NCBI GenBank assembly: GCA_947464705.1
Contig: CANHYD010000002.1
Location: forward strand, 1-29,086
DNA from: Verrucomicrobiota bacterium
Lineage (GTDB): Bacteria > Verrucomicrobiota > Verrucomicrobiia > Limisphaerales > UBA9464
DNA: 29,086 bases
Direction of reading: 5' to 3'
Made by a program: the position numbers and the translations under genes. Shown here in pieces: positions 23,324 to 29,086 of this stretch (its first letter is position 1; every line of letters starts with the position of its first letter). Under the pieces are notes generated by a model. It did not search any database, was not told the DNA's origin, and saw only the letters and a list, made by a program, of their open reading frames with translations.

Positions 23324-26300
23324 TCAGCCCTTGGTGATCATTTCATCGAGGTTGAGAAGGGCCCGGGACAGGGCCGACCAGGCGGCGCGCTCTTCAACAG
23401 AAGATCCCTCACCGGGGCCGGCGACCGCTGCGGGGTCCAACTCGCGGGTCTGAAAACGCTGGAGTTGGGCCCTCCAGAATGTTTCGAGGGCCTGAAGCTC
23501 GATTGGGGTCGGCGGTCGGGTCATGCAGCGTTGAAAGGCGCTCTGGATGCGTTGGGACACCGTCCCCGATTGACGGGCCAGATCTCGCCCCATGGCCTGC
23601 GAGACCTCGATGAAGAAGACGTCATTCAGCAGGGTGAGCGCTTGCAGGGGGGTGTTGGAAGTTTCTCGCCGGGCCATGCACGATTCGCCGGTCGGGGCGT
23701 CGAAGGTGTTGAACATCGCAAAGGGCGCCGTCCGCTTGGCGAAGGTGTAGAGGCTGCGTCGGTAGCGGTTCTGGCCTTCGCTGGTCGGCCAAGACGATCC
23801 TCCCCACGCTGCCTCCATGACCCCGGAGGGCTGGGGCGGGTAGACTCCGGGCCCGCCCATGGCGTCCGAGAGCAGACCGCTGGCCTTGAGAGCGGCATCG
23901 CGGATGACCTCCGCATCCAGGCGAACCGAGGGCCCGCGGGAGAGCCATCGATTGTCCGGGTCGCGGGACAGGTGGTCTGGCCGGGTCCGCGAGGACTGTC
24001 GGTAGGTGGCGCTCAAAGCGATTTTTTTGTGGAGTCGCTTGAGAGACCAACCGTTTCTCATGAAATCAACGGCCAACCAATCGAGCAGTTCCGGATGGCT
24101 GGGACTGTCTCCTTGATAGCCGAAGTCTTCAGTGGTGCGCACCAACCCTTTGCCGAAGAAGGCTTGCCACTGGCGGTTGACGGTGACTCGCGCCGTCAGG
24201 GGATTGTTGGTGGAGACCAGCCATCGGGCCAGGCCCAGACGGTTGCGGGGTAGCTCGGCCGGAAACGGAGCGATGACCGAGATCACACCGGGTTCCACCC
24301 GCTCGGCGGGTTGCAGGTATTCTCCGCGTCGGTGGAGGAAGGTGGAGCGCGGGTTCTCCGGTGGGCGCTCCTGCAAGACCAGGGTGGTCTTCGAAGTGAG
24401 GGGTTGCCGCAGTTGGGCAATGCGTTTTTGAGATTCCCCGAGTTCGGGTGTGGTCAGCAGGAAGTGGCGACGAAGTTGTGAGCGCTGCGCTTCGGTCAAC
24501 GAAGCATCGGCGATGAGCAGAAGGGGTTCCAGTTCTGGCGGCAAATCCCGCGCTTGAGCTCCGCCAGCCTGGGTGCTGACGGACACCCGGAAACGGCCGA
24601 GCGAACAGGCGTAATGGCGTCCGAAGAGGAGGGATAGTTTCAGGTCGGCATTGCCCGGGATGGGTGCCTCAGGAACGAAGACCGCCTCATGCCTCTGGCC
24701 TTCGCGGCCCGCCGTGGACCAACCGGTTTGCGGGTCGCCATCGATGGCCAGCGCCGCCGTGGCCTCAGACCCGAAGGCGTTCTTGCCGAAGCTCTGCGAA
24801 GACGACTTCCAGCGGACCGATTGGCCGCTCGCGCTCAGGCTCAGTTCGCCCAAGAAGAAATCGCCCTTCGGACCTTCATAGTAGGCCAGCCCAGGCCCGT
24901 TTTTGGGCAATCGTGCATCGGGCAGGGCTTCCAAGCGCACGGCGGTGATGGGTTCTGGCGGCGTGTTGAAGGCCAGTTGATAGGTGTCGCTCTTGCTGAT
25001 ATCGCCGCTGACGAAGACCGAGGCGTCTTCCTGAACCGTCAAGAGTGGGAGGTTGGAGGTTGCGGACGTAGGACGCAGGGGCGTCCAACGGATGGCTGCC
25101 TCGCGGGCTTTGCCCAACCACCGCTGGAAGGCGGCCTCTGCTGCGGCTTTGCGCCGTGCCGCTATGGGCAGCGGATCGGAGGGCGCTCGGCCTAGTTGGA
25201 TCCGGGGCCGGCCGATGAGGTGTTGAGCCGCTTGCTGGTGCTCCAGAGTGATTTCGAATCGGATACCCGAGGGAAAGGAGACCTCTTTCTGGAACTGGAC
25301 CGTAAGGTGGTGTTCCCGGTTGAGCCGGTCACCGCCCACATCCACCGCCCAGCCCGTCTGGAGTTGGTCATCGATGGCGTTGGCCGCCGGAAATCCCGAC
25401 TGCTCCACGTCGGCTTGTGCCTGGGCGAGGGCGATCTTCTGAAGCTGATCCGGAGCCTCCAGCGGTGCGGCCGTGACCCGCAATTCGCTCAGGACGAAGT
25501 TTCCATGAGCCACTCGTCCGGGGCCTCTCTTGGGGAGCGCCTCGTCCAGCAGGGTCTCCAAGCGGAGTCGATCGACGTGGGTGTCCCGCGTGGTCACGAC
25601 GAGGGTGAGGGTATCGGTTTCTGGCGGTGTCCCGGTGAAGAGCGCGGATTGGTCCTTCAGAGGATTCACGGTCGATCCCTTCAGGGACCGGGCCTCGGTC
25701 AGGGTGGGGGTGAACCACACGGTTTCTTCGATCGGGAACCGCTCTGCCAGGGTGGCGGTCAAGGCTTCAGCTTCGGCCAATTGGGCCCGATGCCGAGCCT
25801 CCTCGGAAGGTTCCGGGAGGTCCATGTCGGGTTCGTCGGCATTGTTCAGGAAGGCCATCAACTGGTAGTACTCCCGATGCGGGATGGGGTCGTACTTGTG
25901 GGTGTGGCACTGGGCGCAGCCGACCGTGAGGCCCAACCAGGTGGTGCCGGTGGTGGCCACCCGATCGGTCATGGCATGGAAGCGGAATTCCAGCGGATCG
26001 ATGCCACCCTCCTCATTGAGCATGGTGTTCCGGTGAAATCCGGTAGCGATGCGCTGATCGCGCGTGGCGTTGGGCAGCAGGTCACCCGCCAGTTGTTCCA
26101 GGGTGAACTGGTCGAAGGGCATGTCGGCATTGAGCGAGCGGATCACCCAATCCCGCCAAGGCCAGATGCTCCGGGTGCGATCCTTTTCGTACCCATTGGT
26201 GTCGGCGTAGCGGGCCAGGTCCATCCAGCGCCGGCCCCAGCGTTCGCCGTAGCGAGGGGAAGCCAAGAGCTGGTCCACCCAGTGTTCGTAGCCCGCGTCG

Positions 26301-26935
26301 CTGGGGTCCTTCAAGAAGGCCTCCACTTCGGCAGGGGTGGGCGGCAGGCCTGTCAGGTCGAGCGAAACACGGCGTGCCAGGGTGTGGGGATCGGCCGCCT
26401 CCGCAGGAGCAAACCCGCGCTCTTGCAATCGCTGGAGCACGAATTGATCGATGGGGTTGCGTGCCCAAGAGGTGTTGGTGACCTCGGGCGGTGATACGGA
26501 TCTGGGGCGCTGGAAGGCCCAGTGAGGGACGTACTCGGCGCCGGCGGCGATCCAAGCTTCCAGGGTCTTCTTTTCGGTTTCAGTGAGGGTCTGCCGGGTG
26601 CTCGGCGGTGGCATTACCTCGTCAGGATCCCGGGAATGGATCCGAGTCACGACTTCGCTGGAGGAGGGCTTGCCCGGGACCAGTGCGACCGCGCCGGATT
26701 TGGCGGGCTGGAGGGCCACGTCGCGGACATCGAGTCGCAAGTTGCCCTTGCGCGACAGGTCATCGGGTCCGTGGCATTTAAAACAATGCTGGGAAAGGAT
26801 CGGTCGGACCTCGGTGGAGAAATCAGGGCCGGCCGTCGGACCTGCGGCCAAGTTGAGGCACAGGCTTAGAGCCTGCGCAGGCAGCGCGATCCACCCGAAG
26901 CGGGATCCCGGTTGAGACAATCGGCGATGTTCCAC
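23324..26935 (-). CDS. PSD1 protein: planctomycete cytochrome C + DUF1549 + DUF1553
   Basis: A 1203-residue exported multi-domain protein. After a hydrophobic N-terminus comes a haem motif CFKCH at 51-55 and a PSC1-like domain (GKPSSSEVVTRIHS, DEVMPPPS). DUF1549 covers about 130-355, with RRVSLDLTGLPPTPAEVEAF and RWMDLARYADTNGYEKD, and ends in a second haem motif CAQCH at 340-344 (THKYDPIPHREYYQL). DUF1553 covers about 895-1160 (LARWLVSTNNPLTARVTVNR, TTEDFGYQGDSPSHPELLDW). Residues 370-880 are an unusually long insert with two related beta-rich copies, described as a finding. PSD1 proteins are presumed periplasmic electron carriers working with DUF1501 partners; the reaction is unknown. The start is the GTG at 26935, chosen as the first start of the open frame; a TTG 15 bases inward is possible. 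It is the first gene of a two-gene operon. Confidence 0.93.
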   Translation of the reverse strand: MEHRRLSQPGSRFGWIALPAQALSLCLNLAAGPTAGPDFSTEVRPILSQHCFKCHGPDDLSRKGNLRLDVRDVALQPAKSGAVALVPGKPSSSEVVTRIHSRDPDEVMPPPSTRQTLTETEKKTLEAWIAAGAEYVPHWAFQRPRSVSPPEVTNTSWARNPIDQFVLQRLQERGFAPAEAADPHTLARRVSLDLTGLPPTPAEVEAFLKDPSDAGYEHWVDQLLASPRYGERWGRRWMDLARYADTNGYEKDRTRSIWPWRDWVIRSLNADMPFDQFTLEQLAGDLLPNATRDQRIATGFHRNTMLNEEGGIDPLEFRFHAMTDRVATTGTTWLGLTVGCAQCHTHKYDPIPHREYYQLMAFLNNADEPDMDLPEPSEEARHRAQLAEAEALTATLAERFPIEETVWFTPTLTEARSLKGSTVNPLKDQSALFTGTPPETDTLTLVVTTRDTHVDRLRLETLLDEALPKRGPGRVAHGNFVLSELRVTAAPLEAPDQLQKIALAQAQADVEQSGFPAANAIDDQLQTGWAVDVGGDRLNREHHLTVQFQKEVSFPSGIRFEITLEHQQAAQHLIGRPRIQLGRAPSDPLPIAARRKAAAEAAFQRWLGKAREAAIRWTPLRPTSATSNLPLLTVQEDASVFVSGDISKSDTYQLAFNTPPEPITAVRLEALPDARLPKNGPGLAYYEGPKGDFFLGELSLSASGQSVRWKSSSQSFGKNAFGSEATAALAIDGDPQTGWSTAGREGQRHEAVFVPEAPIPGNADLKLSLLFGRHYACSLGRFRVSVSTQAGGAQARDLPPELEPLLLIADASLTEAQRSQLRRHFLLTTPELGESQKRIAQLRQPLTSKTTLVLQERPPENPRSTFLHRRGEYLQPAERVEPGVISVIAPFPAELPRNRLGLARWLVSTNNPLTARVTVNRQWQAFFGKGLVRTTEDFGYQGDSPSHPELLDWLAVDFMRNGWSLKRLHKKIALSATYRQSSRTRPDHLSRDPDNRWLSRGPSVRLDAEVIRDAALKASGLLSDAMGGPGVYPPQPSGVMEAAWGGSSWPTSEGQNRYRRSLYTFAKRTAPFAMFNTFDAPTGESCMARRETSNTPLQALTLLNDVFFIEVSQAMGRDLARQSGTVSQRIQSAFQRCMTRPPTPIELQALETFWRAQLQRFQTRELDPAAVAGPGEGSSVEERAAWSALSRALLNLDEMITKG

Positions 26936-27101
26936 GGCGGTTCAGACGATGGAACCCCTAACAAAAGTCAGACCAGCAGAAAGTTCTGCGCCCCGTTCAA
27001 AAGCACGTTTGAGTTCCGTGCATGGAGACGCGTTTTTGTGGGTGCGACGGATGAGTGGAGGCGCTTTGACCCGGGCCGGGCAGTTGGTGCAGGGTGACCC
27101 C
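26936..27101. promoter_or_regulatory. Divergent intergenic region between PSD1 and the transglutaminase-hydrolase gene
   Basis: A 166-bp gap that must carry the start signals for the PSD1/DUF1501 operon (leftward) and the transglutaminase-hydrolase gene (rightward). The rightward gene has AGGG at 27091-27094, seven bases before its ATG. I find no clear sigma-70 -35/-10 pair on either strand. Confidence 0.35.
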
Positions 27102-29086
27102 ATGCGTGTGATTCGTGTCGTGTCCGTGCTCTTTGCACTCGGGTGGACGGCCTGGTCAGCCTCGATCCCGGAGTTTGTCCGATCGGCCGAAGATCGGCAC
27201 GGGGCGGCCGGGGAACGTGCGGCCCGCTTTTTGGCAGAACACATGACCGAGACCGACCGGTCGAAACTCAGCAACGAGTTCCTCTTGGAGAACCTCGATT
27301 TGGCCCTGCGCGCCCGGAAGGAGTTCCCGTGGGCCGCCCAGGTGCCCGAGGCCGTGTTCCTGAATGATGTGCTGCCGTATGCGGTGTTCGATGAACCCCG
27401 GGACCCATGGCGGGCGGAACTGATGGCGATGTCCCGGGATTTGGTGAAGGACGCCCGCACCGCCAGCGAAGCGGCCCAGGCCCTCAACCGACAGCTCTTC
27501 AAGCGGGTCAATGTTCACTACAACACCGGACGCAAGCGCCCCAATCAAAGCCTCAAGGAATCCAAGGCCCTCGGCAAAGCGACCTGCACCGGTCTCTCCA
27601 TCATCCTGGTTGAGGCTTGCCGCTCGGTGGGTATCCCGGCCCGCGCCGTGGGTACCCCGATGTGGACCAATGAGCGGGGCAATCACACCTGGGTGGAGAT
27701 TTGGGACGGCGACTGGCATTTCGCCGGGGCCGACGAGTATGACGCCGCCGGTTTGGATCGGGGATGGTTTGTCGGGGACGCCTCGAAGGCCCGCGCCAAT
27801 GAGCCGAGGTATGCCATCTATGCCACCTCGTGGAAGCGGGAGGGTTCTTCCTTTCCGATGGTGTGGGCTCGCAACAGCACCGATGTCGCGGCGGTGAACG
27901 TCACTGCGCGGTATGCCAAGGCCGATGCCGCTCCGGTGGTCATTGCCTCGTTGGGAGTCCGTTTGTGGGACCGTTCTGGCGGGACACGCCTCTCGGCCAA
28001 GGTCTGCGTTCTCGATGGGGTGCGCCGATCCTGCGCCTTGGCCGACACCAAGGCTGGCACCGCCGATTTGAATGACATGCCGCGTTTCAGTTTGGCTCCG
28101 GGGGCCCAGGGATGGCTGCGCTTCACGGTCGGTGCTGATATTCGTGAAATGCCCTTCGGACCGTTGGCTGAGGGAGATTCCACGGTCGATGCTCGTTGGG
28201 CCGAGCTGACCCCGGCCTCGGCCACGGTGGACGCCGTGCGCGAGTGGCTCGACCTGCCGGCCAACCGGCGCACGTCCGACACCGAGCTGCTTTTGCGGGC
28301 CTTGTCCAAGGCCGAGGCCGAGCGGGTGCTGCCCATGGTCGCGGCCGAGCGTATGGCGGAATTGGCAGCCGAGCGCGCCCCGGAACTCGAGAAGAAGGAA
28401 CTGGCGTTCGAGGGCAAGACCCTCCGTTGGCTGGAGAAGGAATTCGGGAAGGCCCCGGTCGGGCAGCGGAGCTTGTGGATTTCGATGCACGGTGGCGGCG
28501 GCGCGCCGAAGCAGGTGAACGACCAGCAGTGGCAGAATCAGATCCGTCTCTACGAACCGGCCGAGGGTTTCTACGTGGCTCCTCGGGCCCCGACCGACAC
28601 CTGGAACCTCTGGCACGAGGGCCACATCGACCCGATGTTCCAGCGCCTCATCGACGATTACGTCGCCGTCCGCGGCGTGAGCCCGGACCGCGTGTACCTG
28701 ATGGGCTATTCCGCCGGCGGCGACGGGGTCTGGCAGTTGGCTCCGCGCATGGCCGACCGGTTCGCCGCGGCCTCCATGATGGCGGGTCATCCCAACGAGG
28801 CCTCGCTCCTGGGCCTTCGGAATCTACCCTTCGCTATTTTCATGGGCGGCAACGACGCGGCCTACAGCCGCAACCGGATTGCCTCCGAACGAGGTGCCGA
28901 ACTCGATCGCTTGGCCCGCGAGGATGCCGGCGGGTATGTCCATCAGGTGAAGATTTACGAAGGCCTGGGCCATTGGATGAACCGCAAGGATGCCGAGGGG
29001 GTTCCCTGGATGGCGGGTTTCGTCCGCAATGCCTGGCCCAACAAAATCGTCTGGCAGCAGGACGACGTGGTGCATCGCCGGTTCTA
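27102..29086 (+). CDS. Secreted transglutaminase-like / alpha-beta hydrolase fusion protein (3' end beyond window)
   Basis: The frame is open from the ATG at 27102 to the last base, giving at least 661 residues, so the gene is partial. MRVIRVVSVLFALGWTAWSA is a signal peptide. Residues about 130-225 form a transglutaminase-core (papain-like) domain with a likely triad C162 (KATCTGLSIILVEACRSVGI), H195 (GNHTWVEIWDG) and D211 (FAGADEYD). A beta-rich middle (about 240-340) follows. From about residue 450 there is an alpha/beta hydrolase of the PHB-depolymerase/esterase type: oxyanion HGGGGAP, nucleophile S537 in MGYSAGGDGVW, D585 in MGGNDAAYS and H624 in GLGHWM. Both triads look intact, so two activities in one exported chain are possible: proteolysis or amide chemistry, and ester cleavage. 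The substrate is unknown. It is divergent from the PSD1/DUF1501 operon. Confidence 0.87.
   Translation, partial: MRVIRVVSVLFALGWTAWSASIPEFVRSAEDRHGAAGERAARFLAEHMTETDRSKLSNEFLLENLDLALRARKEFPWAAQVPEAVFLNDVLPYAVFDEPRDPWRAELMAMSRDLVKDARTASEAAQALNRQLFKRVNVHYNTGRKRPNQSLKESKALGKATCTGLSIILVEACRSVGIPARAVGTPMWTNERGNHTWVEIWDGDWHFAGADEYDAAGLDRGWFVGDASKARANEPRYAIYATSWKREGSSFPMVWARNSTDVAAVNVTARYAKADAAPVVIASLGVRLWDRSGGTRLSAKVCVLDGVRRSCALADTKAGTADLNDMPRFSLAPGAQGWLRFTVGADIREMPFGPLAEGDSTVDARWAELTPASATVDAVREWLDLPANRRTSDTELLLRALSKAEAERVLPMVAAERMAELAAERAPELEKKELAFEGKTLRWLEKEFGKAPVGQRSLWISMHGGGGAPKQVNDQQWQNQIRLYEPAEGFYVAPRAPTDTWNLWHEGHIDPMFQRLIDDYVAVRGVSPDRVYLMGYSAGGDGVWQLAPRMADRFAAASMMAGHPNEASLLGLRNLPFAIFMGGNDAAYSRNRIASERGAELDRLAREDAGGYVHQVKIYEGLGHWMNRKDAEGVPWMAGFVRNAWPNKIVWQQDDVVHRRF

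Noticed and set aside
27156..28790. 544-codon open frame antisense to the transglutaminase-hydrolase gene
   Set aside because: The plus strand carries a signal peptide and two catalytic triads; the antisense product has only low-complexity Gly/Arg/His sequence.

Overview
The window looks like a chromosomal segment of a GC-rich member of the PVC group, most likely a Verrucomicrobiota lineage (inference). It carries a PSD1 cytochrome protein followed by a DUF1501 Tat-exported protein, and a separate HEAT-repeat protein with a PVC-type (TIGR02603-like) haem-binding domain. These families are typical of Planctomycetota and Verrucomicrobiota. Shine-Dalgarno sites are patchy, and GTG or TTG starts are likely for several genes. 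I saw no tRNA, rRNA, CRISPR array or insertion sequence.

Layout. Positions 283-3988 (minus strand): a secreted HEAT/cytochrome c protein and a GT39-type polytopic glycosyltransferase. Divergent from the latter (4140-4907) is a PAP2 membrane phosphatase. Positions 5105-6478: a membrane-anchored receiver protein whose C-terminal Hpt-like domain has lost its histidine. Positions 6692-8860: a DinG/XPD-family helicase with a hairpin just after its stop codon. Positions 9090-14349: a tight five-gene plus-strand cluster of prephenate dehydrogenase, EPSP synthase, cytidylate kinase, a secreted TIGR03790 protein and an AlkA-like DNA glycosylase. The first four genes are separated by 4 nt or overlap by 4 nt.

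A WYL-domain regulator (14325-15329, minus) overlaps the tail of the glycosylase gene. It is divergent from a single-chain fusion of an amino-sugar kinase and MurNAc-6-phosphate etherase (15456-17294), a cell-wall sugar recycling enzyme. Next come a small membrane-anchored protein of unknown function (17418-18188) and a 1146-residue protein (18313-21753). The large protein has no obvious common-family signature, but it has PEP-carboxykinase-like active-site motifs and the size of the pyrophosphate-dependent PEPCKs. Two hairpins separate it from the convergent PSD1/DUF1501 operon (26935 down to 21861). A partial gene for a secreted transglutaminase-like/alpha-beta hydrolase fusion (27102 to the right edge) is divergent from that operon and remains open at the window end.

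The most notable items are the PPi-PEPCK candidate, the kinase-MurQ fusion, the receiver/pseudo-Hpt protein, the shortened EPSP synthase with changed substrate-binding residues, and the transglutaminase-hydrolase fusion. All family calls come from motifs read by eye; no search was run.
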